A stretch of 64,000 nucleotides of DNA from Blastocladiella emersonii ATCC 22665 (taxonomy: Eukaryota; Blastocladiomycota; Blastocladiomycetes; Blastocladiales; Blastocladiaceae), in contig JANHCV010000011.1 of the NCBI GenBank assembly GCA_025594325.1, forward strand, positions 1,426,001 through 1,490,000, in the 5' to 3' direction. The position numbers and the translations under genes are program-made. Positions within the stretch are counted from its first letter, which is position 1. The number at the start of each line of letters is the position of its first letter. Positions 43,401-55,748 of the stretch are shown here, piece after piece. Under the pieces are notes generated by a model. It ran no database searches. It was not told where the DNA came from and saw nothing but the letters and a program-made list of their open reading frames with translations.

Positions 43401-43410
43401 CGTTGCAGCG
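43401..43410 (-). promoter_or_regulatory. CGCTGCAACG start-site element (BAR-like gene)
   Basis: Minus-strand CTCGCTGCAACGCACTCGA precedes the ATG at 43393. It shares the 5' half of the element but not the TATCGA half. Confidence 0.45.
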
Positions 43411-44331
43411 AGTAGCGGTGCGGTCGGGGAGAGTGTGCGAGGGCGGGAGGAAAGGTTACGAGAGTGGAGCAGTGCAGGCTTGCGAGCAGCCGAGGAGGCG
43501 CGTTTCAGATACCGGGTGGCGCAACCGGCTGCCTGCCACGCCCATCACGGGCCGCAGGCGTGGGAACGCGAGATCATCGCGGCCATCACGGCACGTTCGT
43601 TGCTCCGGCTCCGGCACCTTCTTCTTCCCTCGATCGAAGCGGCGAAAACACAGGGAGCAGCATCCGGTGAGTTGCGTCGGCGTGCAGGTGGCGGCGGCGT
43701 GCCCGAACCGGGGTCGAGGTTGTGAGTCCCCGAGTCTCGCTCGGAGCACGCTCTCGACCAGAACCCCTGTTCTCGACTAGGCACGCGTGCGCGTGCTCGC
43801 GCGGCGTGAATGACGCGATGCACGCGTCGCGCGGAGAGGGGAGGGCCAGCACACATAAGGTGCCGACCCGCCCCGCTCCCCCTCGGCCGCCGGCCCTCAG
43901 ACAACTGACCATCGTCGCGACGCGCACAGTAGCCCTCTGGTGCGTGTGCTCCGAACCATGGCCGTGGCCGCGGCATCGACGCTGCCGACGCGGGCCGCGG
44001 ACATCAATGGCAGGGCAGCGGCAGGTGATGCTCCGCGTGTTGCGCGGTCGCAGCCACAGGCGCGCGGCGGGCCGACCAAGCCCTCGGTGCCGTCGCGCGC
44101 CTCGGTGATCGCCTGCAGCTGCGCCGGCCGCCGCCGCAGCCGCCGCCGGATGCAACGGCCAGCTGTGACTGTGATTCGGCGACCACTGACTGACGAGGAC
44201 CCGCATCACCGTGGCGGCGCGCAGTGTCTTCTCCCGAATCTCGAGTGCATTGAGCGCGGGCGTGTGCGTGCTCGGATATAGCCTGATCGATCGCAGCGAG
44301 GAGCGCGAGGTCGCGTAAGCAAGGCTTCCGC
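43411..44331. other. Divergent promoter: BAR-like / RhoGEF
   Basis: No supported gene. ACGCGT cores at 43783 and 43822 (the latter GCACGCGTCGCGCGG). A long minus-strand open frame across 43586-45034 is a codon-bias shadow of the RhoGEF N-terminus. Confidence 0.5.
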
Positions 44332-47300
44332 ATGGAACTGCCGACGATGCCGCCGGCCTGGCTTGTTCGGCCGCATCCTCGCTCTGCCGCCCCTCTCCCG
44401 GCGCTGCCCGGCCCCGCCCTGCTGCTCCCACGCTCCCCGCCGCCGCCCTCGCTCTCTCCACCGCCGTCGCCCACCACCACCGCTGCTGCGCCGCTACACT
44501 CGCCGCGATCGCACCGCTACGCATCAACACGCTCTTCCACGCCCACGGCTCCCGCGTCGGCTTCGGCTTCCTCCCCGGCCCCGGTCCTCGCCCCACCGCT
44601 CTCGCCGCCGCAGCGCGCCGTGGTCGTCGACTCGCACCGCCTCGCTCCCGCCGCCCTCGCTCGCGCCGCGGACTCGCCGTTGCCGGCGTCACTCTCGGCA
44701 TCCGCCCCGGCCCGCCTTCCTGTCGCCGCTCCATCCCCTGCCGCGGCCCATGCGACCTCGGACCCGCTCGCCGTACAAGCAGCCGACCCTCGTGCCCCCG
44801 AACGTGCGCCCGCCGCCCCGCCCATGTCGCCACCTCCGCCCCCACCCGCAACTGCGACTGCGACCGCCGCCGCCGACAAGCACCGCCGCCGCGCCTCGAC
44901 GCTCGCCCGCTCCGTCGCTGCAAAGGGCCCGCTGCCCGACCTGCCGCCCGCAACGCAGCGCGCACCCTCGGCGGCCATGACGCTGCCGCGCATCGACACC
45001 TCGTCCAAGCGCGTCCGCGCCGCCGCCAGGACAAAGTCGTCGCCGCTGCCGCCCTCGCCCTCCTCGCCCGCCGTCGCCTCGCCCGCCTCGTCGCACGCCA
45101 CCACCACCTCCGGCCTCCGCGCGACGCCCGCCTCGCTCCTCGACCGCGACCGCGACCGCGACCGCGACTCGGCCCGCGACGGCCTCTCCAAGCTCGCCTA
45201 CGCCGTCCACGAGCTCGTCTGCGGCGAGCAGGACTACGCCACTGCCCTCGCGGCCCTCGCGACTGTACGATCGCCTTCCATCAACAACCCCTGCGGCTGA
45301 TCGGAACTGACCCTTCCGTTCCGCACCCGTAGACGCTCCCCGCCTTCCTCGCCCCGCCCGGGCCCGACGGCGACGACGACGCGACCGTCGACCCCTCGGA
45401 CGCCGTGCTGCTCGTCCGCTCCTTGCCCGACCTCGCCCGCCGCCACCGCCGGCTCGCTCGCGCCCTCGCCGCGTCGTCGGCCCTCCCGGCTTCGCCCTCC
45501 GACGATGCCCTCGAGTCCAACCCCGTCGGCGCCGCCTACGCTGCCGCCCTCGCCTTCCTCGACGTCATGGAGGACCCGGGCGCCGTCGCCAGCTACGCCG
45601 AGTACTGCGCCCCGCACGCCGCCGCCCTCGCCGCCTGGCGCAAGCGCGTCGTCGTCCCCGAGTCGGCCGTCACCCAGCGCTTCCTCACCCCGCTCCTCGC
45701 CGCCGCCACCGCACCCGCCAACCTGCCGCCGCCCTGCCACCTCGACGGCTGCGGCCGCGACCGCGCTGCCGGCCCGCTCGACCGCTCCTCGCCCGAGAGC
45801 GTCCTCGCCCTCCCCGTCCAGCGCCTCACCCGCTACCCGCTGCTCCTCAACTCCATTGCCCGCCATCTCGCCGCCGCCCTGCACGGCGCCCACTCGGCCG
45901 CGGGCGATGCCGTCGATCGCGCGCTCCGCCTCGCCCGCCACCTCGCCTCCACCGTCGACACCCTGCGCGACGCCTACGAGCAGCGCACTCGCGCTCAGGC
46001 CTTTTGGGCCTCCGCCACCCTGCCCTCGGTGCCGTCCGCCACCGACGACTCGCTCCCGCGCTCCCGCTCCTCGCGCAAGTCGCTCGTCCAGGGCACCGCC
46101 CAGGTCCCGCCCGCTGCCGCTGCCGCTGCGTACGCCTGGGCCGCCACCGTGCCCGCCGTCAACGCATCGCTGACACGGCACCTTCTCGACCTCGACGATC
46201 CCGCCATGGCGTCCACGGTGCTAGACCCGTCGGCGTACCTCTCTGGCGCCACGGACGCCGCGGTTCCCGAGCACCGCGACCAGCTCGCCCGCCTCGCCGC
46301 CTCCATGCGTGCCACCTCCGACGCCAGCGTCCAGGCCTGGTGGCGCCACGTCCTCGCCATGGCGTCCGCGTCGCGCGCCACCGCAGACGGGCTCGACGAC
46401 GGCATCGTGTTCTCCGTCCCACGCTCCGCCGGACCGGAGCCCGATGCGCTGCCTGATGGCCTGTCGCTGCGCCTCGCCTCGGGTCTGGCCGTGGAAGGGC
46501 TCGCCACCGTCGTCCTGCGCCCGTCGAGCGCAGGGTTAGCTACCCCGCCCGCGTCGCCGCTCGACATGCCTGCTCTCGAGAGCCGCCGTGGGTCCGGTAG
46601 CGGCGGCATCGGGCGCCGCGCCTCGCTCTACCTCTTTGGCAGCTCACCCTCTTCATCGCCGACTGCTGCTTCGCCGTCGTCGCCGAGACAGCTGGCCGCT
46701 GACGTACCTACGCCCACGCGCCGCTCGCGCCGGTCTCTCTCCCAGCCGCCGCGACCGACCTCCTCCTCGTCGTCGTTCAAGGTGTCCACCTCGTCGGCCT
46801 CGCTCAACTCGCTCAACGGCTGCACCTGCGACCGCGACGACGCCCCCGAGGTGCCCCCGCTCCCGCTGCCCTCGTCGATCCTCCACTTCCCCGACCTCGC
46901 CCTCGCCGCCCCCGCCGAATTGCTACCTTTCTCCATCCCCTACTCCGAATCCCCCTCGGGCACAATCGACAGCCGCACCAGCGCCGACTCGGGCATCGCG
47001 CGCTCCGTGAGCCTGTCCACCGGCACCCTCGCCACGTCGACCACGGTCCCCATGGGCCCCGTGCACGTCGGCATGTTCCTCTTCTCGGACGGCTGCCTCG
47101 TCGCCGCCACGCCCTCGCCTCCTCCCTCGCGAGGGAGCGCGGGCGACCAGGACCCGAAGCCCGTCGTCCGGTTCGCGTGGGACCTGCGCCAGGACAACTG
47201 GCAGGTCCACGAGCTCATCACGCACCCTGACGCGTCCGCGTCCGGAAGCCCGTTCGGCGACGATCTCGCGGGCGACCCGACGTCCGCCGGCGTGACCCGG

Positions 47301-49436
47301 TGGGGCCTCCGCCTCGCGTCGCCGACGGCCCACATCGACCTGTACGCGCGCACCCAGCGCACGCGTAACGCCTGGATGGCCGCGTTGTACGAGACCATCC
47401 ACCACGGACAGCCGCCCACCGTTTTCCCGGCCGGCGTCGCGTCCGCCGCGACGGGCTCGCGCGGAACCGCGACCCCGCACACGACGCCGCGCACCTCGCC
47501 CGCTGTCTCCCCGGCATCGCACCCGAAGCCCGTCGCCGGCTCGGCACTGCACTCGCCCAAGATGGCGCCGCTCGAGCTCCCGTCGTCGACGTGGGACGCG
47601 GCGCACGCATCGCCACCGAGCGGTCCCGCGTGGCCGACGCCCACGTTCCTCGAGATCCCGCTCGTCATGCCCACTCTCCCCGATGCGCTGGTTCCCGCGA
47701 GCTCCACGTCGCTGCACCGCGTCCCGAGCAGCGGCGACGAGCACGACGACGACCATCCGCACGCGGCGGCGCTGCAGGTCCCGTGGACGCTCCCGCGCGC
47801 CGCCAAGCTCGCGGCCGAGGGCGCCTCTGCCACTTCGGCAACCAGCAAGCGGTCCAGCCGCGTCTGGCACGGGATCACCAAGCGCGCGACGCAAGTCGTC
47901 TCCACGTCCTCGCGCCGCACCGCCGCCGCTGCGGCCAGCGCGCGGACCGCGGCAGCTGCGACGGCAGCCGCCATGGCGGCCGTTGACGTCGCGTTCGCCG
48001 ACCTGTTCTCCTACATTCCCCGTGATACGGCGACGATTACGGCTGCCGCCTCGGCCAAGCCCGTCGCAGCAACTGCGGGCGTCTCGGCGCTCGACGAGTG
48101 GGAGCTCGCGGGCGGACTCGAGCCGACCGAGAACGGGCTCACGTACACGACGGCCAACATTTCGTCCGCGTCGGCGGCGCCCGCGGCCGAGGATGCGCCC
48201 GCCGTCGTCTCGGTCGGGCGCCGGATCCACGACGACGTCTGCGACGCGGCCGGCAAGGTGTGCGCCGGCGGTGGGAGCGGCGGCTCGGGGTCCGGGTCCG
48301 ACAACGAGAGCATGATCGCGAGCGTCGGTCCCTCAGACGTTGGCGCGCGCAACGAGGCACCGGTGCTGCCGTCATCGCGGATCCTCGACCCGCCCGTGCG
48401 CGGTGACTCGTTCCGGCCCCTCAGTGGCGTGTACTCGGACTTTGGCCCGATCCCGGTGACCAAGCGGTCGTCGTCGCTCTACTACGCGACGCCGGCCTCG
48501 CGCTCTGACGTGTCCGAGGGCGCAGCCACGGCACCGCCCGTCCCAAGCACGGGGAACGCGCCGCATGGCACGCTGCTGCAGCGCACGCCGAGCGGACGCA
48601 TCCGCACGGGCCGTGTCCCGCACCGTACTGTGTCGCGGCGCCCGCTCGGGGCCACGCGGCCGTCGCCAAGCCCGCTCCGCATCCCGCCGCGCCGCGAGTC
48701 GCTGCGGCCAGCCAACTCGGTCACGCTCACCCGCAGCGCGAACGAACCGCCGTCGCCTCCGCCGCCCGCCTTTTTCCCGCCCCCGGCGTCGCCGTCGGCC
48801 AACCGCACGCTGCGCCGCACGTCGATCGCGTCGCTCGCGGGCGTGTCCCCGCCGCCGTCGCCGTCGCTGATCCCGATCTCGAGCGGGTTTGCGACTGCGC
48901 CGGTGCCCGAGGCCATTCTGTCGTCGTGGACTTCGGTCGACAGTGACGACCACGAGGACGACGAGGACGCGACCTCGGCGCTCGCCCCGCTCGGCATGGC
49001 CGCGGCCCGGTCGTCCAGCTTCCTCCCGTCGTCGACCGTGTCCGCGAGCAAGCGCGCCGCCGCCACCATCGAGGCCGCGTCGCCCGCGGCATCGACCACG
49101 CCCGCGCTAGCGCATCGCGCGAGCTGGTTTTCGCCAGCCGACTTTGGCGGCACCGCCGGGTCAGCGTCGCCGCTGCTCCCGCCCAAGCCAGCACCAGGGT
49201 CGATGGCCAAGGCCGCCAAGACGCGGCAGCGGCCAGCGTCCGTCATGGGCCCCACGCCCACGGCGCCGGTGGCGCAGGCTTCGTCTTCGTCCTCCTCGTC
49301 GGTGCGCGGGTGGATGTGGAAGAACATGGTCACGCGGTGGAAGACGACAGCCGCGACCTCGGGAGCCGCGGGAGCGAGTCCTGCTGGCGGGACTCGCGCG
49401 GCGGTCGCGGCCGGCGCAGCAGCGCCGAACCAGTGA
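44332..49436 (+). CDS. Rho guanine-nucleotide exchange factor (DH-PH)
   Basis: Exons 44332-45264 and 45333-49436, about 1678 residues. The first ~280 residues are Pro/Ala/Ser-rich and disordered, with an alternating DRDRDRDRD run. The DH domain begins near residue 285 (KLAYAVHELVCGEQDYATAL) and includes its hallmark LALPVQRLTRYPLLLNSIA near residue 472. A PH-like domain lies much later (about 880-1000: VHVGMFLFSDGCLVA, then HIDLYARTQRTRNAWMAALY), separated by more than 300 low-complexity residues; usually DH and PH are adjacent. The C-terminal third is Ser/Pro-rich with short basic segments. It should activate a Rho/Cdc42-type GTPase for polarity or actin; which one cannot be told. Confidence 0.85.
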
Positions 49437-49655
49437 CCAGAGTCGAGACTTACGAGAGATGGAAAGTTGTGCTACACTGAAATCATATATAAACCTGGGT
49501 TGTGATTCATCCGTGCTTTGTGGAGAGGCGAGGAGTGGAGAGGCGAGCGCCGAGGCGCGTGTCGGCCAAGGTGAAGAAGCGCGTGGTCCCTTCGACCGCT
49601 TCGGCCGACTTCTTCGCCGACCATCCACGCTCCCCTCGCAACCCAACACCTACCT

Positions 49656-49670
49656 CGCTGCAACGTATCA
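49656..49670 (+). promoter_or_regulatory. CGCTGCAACGTATCA start-site element (cactin)
   Basis: Near-perfect copy of the element, 30 nt upstream of the cactin ATG. Confidence 0.55.
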
Positions 49671-49700
49671 ACCCGCCACCGACTCGGTGCATCCGCTGCC

Positions 49701-51549
49701 ATGGGATCCTCGGACGAAAAGTCCGCCTCGCGCCGCGCCCGCCGCGAGCGCTCGCGGTCGAGAAGCCCGGCGGCCGACCGGCACCGCAGCGGCAGCAAGC
49801 GCGAGCGCCGCGACCGGTCCCGCAGCCGTGACCGCGGCAGCGACCGGAGAAGCAGCCGCAAGCACCGCGACGACGATGATGACCGGAGGAGCAGTAAGCG
49901 GAGACACCGCTCGCGGTCCCGCTCGCCCGCCGCCAAGGCGTCGTCGAAGCGCCGCCGCGACCGCTCGCGCTCCCCGCCGGTGGCAGCTGCGCCCGTGGTC
50001 CCGCCGGTCGCCAAGTTCGGCGACCCCGTGTCCGAGTTCCTCATCGGCGACGACACGGGCCGCGCGCAGGACGACACGCCCTTCGTGTGGGAGAAGAAGA
50101 AGAAGCGCGACCGCAAGCTCGGCCGTGCCGAGGAGGAGGACCGTGTCGATCCCTCCCAGCTTCGGGTACACATCCCCCGCTCCGTGCGCGACGAGATCCG
50201 ACCGAGCGTTGAACTCACACGACCCGCCACGCCGTAACTAGTCCGAGATCGACCTGCTCCAGCGCCGCCGCGAGGAGCGCGAGGAGGAGCGGCGTCTCCG
50301 CGAGGAGGAGCGCGTCCAGGCGCAGCGCGAGGCGGACCGCGCGCAGTTTGGCGACTGGGAGTCGCGCGAGGACGAGTTCCAGCTGCAGCAGGCCCGCCTG
50401 CGCGCGCAGATCCGCGTCAAGGAGGGCCGCCCGCTGCCCGTCGACCTGCTCGCCCTCTCGCTGCAGGTCCTCGCCGACCCGCAGCTGCTCGCCGACCGCG
50501 ACATCCACATCGACTCGCGCGAGCCGTACCGCCTGCTCGAGCGGCTCGACGCCGCCGACCTCCGGTCCGTCGCCCGCGACATCGAAATGTACCTGTGGCT
50601 CGAGCAGGACCGCGACAACCAGCGGTTCTGGCAGTGCCTCCGCCGCGTGTGCGCGCACGCCGGCGAGCGCGCCGCGGCCGCGTCCTCGGGCGCTACGGAC
50701 CGCCGCGTGTCGCCCGCCGTGTACGCCGAGATCCAGACGCTGCTGCACAACAAGTCCATGGACCAGCTCGTGGCCCTCGAAAAGTCGATCCGCGGCAAGC
50801 TCGACGCGGCGCACGCCGAGCCCATCGACGTCGAGTACTGGGAGGCCATGCTTGACTCGGTCCAGGTGTGGCAGGCCAAGGCGCAGCTCCGCGACTACCA
50901 CTGCCGCCTGCTCGACATCCAGGCCCAGTTCTACGCCGACCGCCGCCAGGCGCGCCGCGAGCAGCAGCTCGAGGCCGAGGAGGAGAAGGCGGCTGCTGCG
51001 GCCGCTGCGCAGACCGACGCCGACGAGGCGCTCGGCGGCGGCAAGGGCGACCTCACGGTCGAGCAGCTCGAGCGCGCCGAGCCGGCACTCAGCGCGGCCG
51101 AGCAGGCCGAACAGGCCGAGCACGCGGCGCGCGAGGTGGCGGACGCGGACGCGGCCAAGGAGTACTCGTGGGCGTACAAGTACCGGCCACGCAAGCCAAA
51201 GTACGTGAACCGCGTCAACACCGGGTACGAGTGGAACAAGTACAACAAGACGCACTACGACGCCGACAACCCGCCGCCCAAGGTGGTGCAGGGCTACAAG
51301 TTCAACGTCTTCTACCCGGACCTGCTCGACCGGTCCAAGGCGCCCACGTTCAAGATCCTGCCCAAGCCCGACGGGTCCAAGGACACGGTCATCCTCAAGT
51401 TCATTGCCGGCCCGCCCTACGAGGACATTGCCTTCGAGATCATCAACAAGGAGTGGGAGTACTCGCACCGCCGCGGGTTCCGCTGCGTCTTTGACCGCGG
51501 CGTGCTCCAGCTGCACTTCCAGTTCAAGCGATTCTTCTACCGTAAGTAG
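49701..51549 (+). CDS. Cactin, spliceosome-associated protein
   Basis: Exons 49701-50165 and 50242-51549, about 590 residues. The N-terminus is an Arg/Ser-rich region (about 1-100) typical of splicing factors, then FGDPVSEFLIGDD. The cactin middle domain starts after the intron (about 156-330: EREEERRLREEERVQAQREA; DWESREDEF). The C-terminal cactin domain is highly conserved: YKFNVFYPDLLDRSKAPTFK, YEDIAFEIINKEWEYSHRRG and LQLHFQFKRFFYRK at the extreme end. Cactin works in late spliceosomes for splicing fidelity and sister-chromatid cohesion in fission yeast (known for the family). Confidence 0.95.
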
Positions 51550-51683
51550 CCGGAATATATGCTTCTTTTGCGGGCACCGAGTGTGATGTGCGGGTCAATG
51601 GGGTGGCGCGTACGGTCAAAACGCGAGGTCGCGGTCGCGGCCGGTCCCCGCTCCCCCTCGACTCCGATGCAATCACCACGAAC

Positions 51684-52833
51684 ATGAAGCACCTGCTGTA
51701 CCCGAGCTACTTCATCACGGGCGCGTCGTCCGGGATCGGCCGGTCCCTCGCGCTCGAGCTTGCGCGCCGTGCAGCCAAGGCGCGGGCTCCACTCGCCCTC
51801 GCCCTCGTTGCGCGCCGCGAACCGCTGCTCGAGCAGGTCCGCGACGACGTCCTCGCCATCTATCCCGAAGCCGCCGTCAAGGTACCTTCACGCTGGACTT
51901 CGCCGAAGATCGCGCCGGGCCCAACGTGCTCCCGCACCTCGTAGGTCCAGGTGCTGGACATCAACGCGCCGTTCGCCGAGCTCAAGGCGGCGGTCGAGGC
52001 GTGCCACGCGGCGCTCGGCAACCTCCACTGCTTCGTGATCAACGCGGGGATCTACAGTGCGTCACCGCGAGTCTCGCTTGGGTCTACGACTGACGTGCAC
52101 ACGACGCCGGTCTAGACCCGCCACGGCCGATAGGCAGCACCGAGGTCGACTACGAGGCGGACCGACGGATTGCCATGACCAACTGTACGTCTCGCCATTC
52201 GCGACATGAACGAGTCAACTTGGGACTAACGCCAGCGCGTAGTTGTCGCCACCACGGCGTGCGTCGAGGCGGCCGTGCAGTACATCCGCGCGCACCGCGT
52301 GCACGAGACCAAGGAGCAGGCTCACATCGTCGGCATCGCGTCCATGTCGTCGACGCAGCCGATGCCGTATATTGCCATGTACAGCGCGGCCAAGGGTACG
52401 TCGGGAATGTCCCGAAACTGATGTGAATCTCAACGACGGTCGACGTGTAGCTGGCCTCGTGCAGTACCTCGACTCGCTGCGCATCGAGGTGCGCGGGCAA
52501 GAGATCACCGTCACGACGATCCTGCCGGTACGCGAGCTCACCGCGTCCACCGACCGACGCAGTCGCTCATCGCAATGCATGCTGTAGGGCTTCATCGAGA
52601 CGCAGATGATCGACTGGATGAGCTCGCGCCCGTTCTCGTGCTCGAGCGAGCGGTGCGCGGCCCTGATCGCCGACCGGGTCGCGGCGCGCACCAACGGGCG
52701 GGCGGCGGTGCCGTGGTTCCCGTGGGCGCTGATCGCGGCGCTCGCTTGGCTGCTGCCCGACTGGCTGCTGCACTGGAACGCGCAGCGCATGATGGCCGTG
52801 AAGCCGGGCCTGGTCAAGGCGCCCGCGGAGTGA
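51684..52833 (+). CDS. Short-chain dehydrogenase A (six exons)
   Basis: Exons 51684-51881, 51945-52056, 52116-52184, 52243-52395, 52451-52527, 52588-52833; about 284 residues. NAD(P)-binding TGASSGIGRSLALELA near the N-terminus, INAGI, catalytic Ser in GIASMSS and YSAAK for the Tyr-Lys pair. A C-terminal hydrophobic stretch (ALIAALAWLLPDWLLHW) suggests membrane association, as in sphingolipid or steroid-type reductases. It is a paralog of the gene at 55901, sharing two intron positions; the other three introns are unique to this copy. The substrate is unknown. Confidence 0.85.
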
Positions 52834-53237
52834 GGTGTGAGAGGATGTGGCGCAACGCGTCGCGTTTTGTGTTGCGGCGCCGAGTTGACGCAGGCCGCGG
52901 CTGAACATGCTCGTTCACTGCGGTGCTTTGGTCTCTCACTCGTCCCTCAGCGTATACCGATACCGCGCGTGGGCGAGACCACGGCCAGGTTGCGCGCGAG
53001 GGCAGCGGGCTTGTTGGTGGCCAAGTTGATAAAGTGCCGCTGCTGCTGCTCGCCCTCAGCGTCGCCCTTGAGCACGCGACGTGAAGACGCGACGACGGGT
53101 TGTGGCCGCGTCACGCTTCTCATCACCGAGCCTCATATCCCGTCCTGGTTTCGCAGGAGGGCGCGAGAGTGGGAGACCGGATGAGAATCATACTGTAAAG
53201 AGGAATACGAGATCACCGACTGCGACTGCGACTGCGA
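52834..53237. other. Intergenic region with composite element
   Basis: No gene. Contains the composite element at 52855 just behind the SDR-A stop, and a run of GACTGC units near 53219-53236 close to the JmjC stop. Confidence 0.5.
52855..52883 (+). promoter_or_regulatory. Composite ACGCGTCGCGTTTTG element
   Basis: AACGCGTCGCGTTTTGTG followed by TTGCGGCGCCG. It matches the site at 55751 in front of SDR-B and the one at 59847. Being at the 3' end of SDR-A, it may be a duplicated promoter fragment. Confidence 0.45.
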
Positions 53238-55211
53238 CTACGGCGACGGCTTGTCAACGAGCTGGATCACGGCGCGGATCAGCCGCTCTCGGGCGGCCTC
53301 CAGGTTGGCCTTGCGCAAACTGTTTGGCGCCGAGGGTACCATACTGCGGTCGCCGAGGAACCACTGGGCGTCGTTGAGCATGGCCTGCAGATCCTTCGGC
53401 GCCTTGAGCTTCGTCTGGATCCACTCGAGGCACCACGCGGCGAAGCGCTGCTTCCCGGCCTGCTCGGCCGCCGTCAGCTTGTCCGCCTCGGCGGCGCGCA
53501 GCACCGCGGTCACGGCCACCGCGGGGAACGCCGGCAGCGTGAAGGCCTTGGTGCTGTACACGGCCGTCTCGAAATCTACCACGGCAATGTGCACCGCGGC
53601 CCACGCGAACGTGAGGAAGTTGCCAGCGATCACAATCGAGTCGTCCGGCGTGTACACGGCGTGCAGCAGGCCCGGCGGCAGGAACGCCGTCTCGCCAGCG
53701 TTCACCTCGATCTGGACGATACCCTCGAGCTCATCGAGCGCGTCGATGCCCGTGCGCCCGTCGTGCTCCTTGTCGTGGTACCACTCGAGGTTCTTCTTGG
53801 TTGGCGGCGCGGCGAGGAACACCTTGCGGCCGCGCACCACGTGGTAGTACACGGCCGTCCCGGCGAAATCGACGTGCCAGTCGGTCCAGCACTCGGCGGT
53901 CGACAGCAGGGCGTACGCGTCGATGCGCGAGTGGTGCTCGAGCGTTGGCCAGTAGTCCGCGAGCGACGCGGCGCGCACCGCGCGCGGGACGAAACGCTCG
54001 GCGTCGAACTCCTCGAACACGCTCGCGAGCGCGAGGTCGAGCTGGCTCGCCGGGCGCAGGCGTAGCGTGTAGCTGAGCTAGCGCGTCAGCGCGCTCCACG
54101 GGTGCTTGGTGGCGACCGACGTGTACCCGTCAATGACGTTGATGCGAAACTCTGGTTCTTTGGACGCGATCTCGATCTCCTGGAACAGGTCCGTTTCGGT
54201 GAGCGTGGACGGGAAGCCCATGCCGAGCTCGCTGGGCGTAGCGCGAACGAGGAACGGGTACTCCCACGACGGCGCCGATGGCGACGGGTACAGACCGCGA
54301 AGTCGCGCCTCGACCTCGGCCACGGGGACGAGCGGGACTTGTTGAGCGGTTGCGCGGGCGGCCGCCCTGAGGAGGACGGGGACGTGGTTGCGCGCCGCGT
54401 CCTCGGCCGTGACCGAGGCGAGAATGGTGTCGAGCTGCTGGCCGCGTTGCTGGTGCAGGAACTGCGCCTCGGCAGCGTACGCGGGCGGAAGACCGGCGGT
54501 GGGCAAGCCGTCCGGCTTGAGGCTCGCGGCGTGGACGGCCGAAGCGGCGTTGATGAGGGCAAGGGCAAACCGATGCTGCTGGGACAGGTTGATGATGATC
54601 GTGGCCGCCGCCGCGGCGCTGTCGGCCTCGGCGTCGTCTTGGGCGTAGGCATCGAGCTCCACCACGTTGGTGGCCGAGTCGGCGAGATGATCAACCAGGT
54701 GGATCGCGATCGCGACGGCAAAGGCACGCGCGCGGCAGCTGGCCATGTGCTCGGAATCGACGGCAGGGTCGAGCGTAGCGGCAAACTTGGTCACGACGTC
54801 GGCGAGGTACGTGGGCTTGGCCGCGGGCACGGCTACGTGGATGGCCGCACTCGCGCCAGAAGGCGAGGAGCTGGTGCCGGTCTGCGCCGTGGGCGCCTCG
54901 GCAGCCCGGTTGGCCTCCTGCTTGAACTGTTTGGTCTCGGTAAAGAGCCGATGGACCGTGCCGGGCTCGATGCCAGCGTCGAACGAGGTCCGGTGCCACA
55001 CGCCGAGGAACAGGGCGAGAGCGAGTCGGGCAAGGCGTCTGCCCGCCGAAGCCGCGGCCGCTGCGTCGTTGGCGTCGGCGCGCGCATCCGCGGCGGACTG
55101 CATGGGAAGTTTTGCGGTCGACTTACCGCGGGTCGTCTGGCGACGCGCGGCGCGGTCCTCGCGGTCCTTGCTGCGGTCGCGCGCGCGGCCGTACTGCACA
55201 AAGCCCTTCAT
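53238..55211 (-). CDS. JmjC-domain protein, KDM2/Jhd1-like
   Basis: Minus-strand exons 55211-54127 and 54072-53238, about 639 residues. The JmjC core lies in the second exon: WTDWHVDFAGTAVYYHVVRG carries the first two iron ligands (H, D) and LLHAVYTPDDSIVIAGNFL the third. The phrasing TDWHVDF and HAVYTP is that of the KDM2/KDM7 group of 2-oxoglutarate-dependent histone lysine demethylases. The preceding LGMGFPSTLTETDL...INVIDGYT matches the segment upstream of the catalytic fold. The first ~300 residues are Ala-rich and helical; no PHD, CXXC or F-box is seen. The intron uses TCAG at 54073; the nearer TAG would break the frame. The start overlaps the stop of the 84-codon frame upstream (ATGA). 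Confidence 0.82.
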
Positions 55212-55296
55212 TGTTTTTTTTCGAGCTTGGTGATCAGCACGGGAGGAGCGCGGGCTTCGCCCTCGGTCCAGCGTGCTTCGGCAGGGGAACTGGCGT

Positions 55297-55328
<32 letters not shown>

Positions 55329-55459
55329 CTGGCAGTGGCGGATGCCGTGACGGCGACGGCGGGGCGCGCGTCAAGGGTCGCGGCCCCGCGGCCGCGCTTC
55401 CGCCGCTTGCTCTTGGGGCGATCTGCAGGTGCGGGCTCGATAACGTCGGTGCGCTTCAT
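55208..55459 (-). CDS. Basic nuclear-like leader ORF overlapping JmjC start
   Basis: An 83-residue frame from ATG 55459 with a nuclear-localisation-like KSKRRKRGRG and an (Ala-Pro)n run, ending LEKKQ-stop; its TGA overlaps the JmjC ATG. An A8 tract sits 3 nt before the overlap. One extra A would join it in frame to the JmjC protein. It is therefore either an upstream ORF read by reinitiation, or the true N-terminus separated by an indel or sequencing error. Confidence 0.45.
55212..55221 (-). repeat. A8 homopolymer at the ORF junction
   Basis: Eight T on the plus strand (55214-55221), unusual in this GC-rich sequence, located exactly at the boundary of the two minus-strand frames. Confidence 0.8.
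55297..55330 (-). repeat. GGGCGC hexanucleotide repeat
   Basis: About five GCGGGC-phase units, encoding Ala-Pro dipeptides of the leader ORF on the minus strand. Confidence 0.8.
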
Positions 55460-55748
55460 GGTATGGGATGCGGTTTCGGGTCGGGGTTGTCTCGGCGGGG
55501 TTGGGAGGAGCGGCGGGTGGGCAGCGGGCAGGGCAGCGGCCGTGGCGGCTGAACGCGTCGCGTCGCTCGCGCTCGCTGACTCACCTCAACCTTGCGGGTG
55601 TGTGGTGGTGGCTGTTGGCGACTGTTCGGCCGCCGCGAGCTGGCCAACTGACGACACAGCCTCAAACGCCTCGAGCGTGAGTCCTGAGTCGCGAGCCGTG
55701 GGTCATGAGCTGAGTGCTGGGTCATGAGGGGGTGGAGGAGGTGAGGCG

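Noticed and set aside
43586-45034. Minus-strand 482-codon open frame
   Set aside because: Arg/Gly/Ala-rich shadow of GC-biased codons opposite the RhoGEF N-terminus and its promoter; no domain or start context.
54078-54126. 49-nt JmjC intron ending at GCTAG
   Set aside because: It leaves the JmjC core out of frame; the TCAG acceptor at 54073 restores it.
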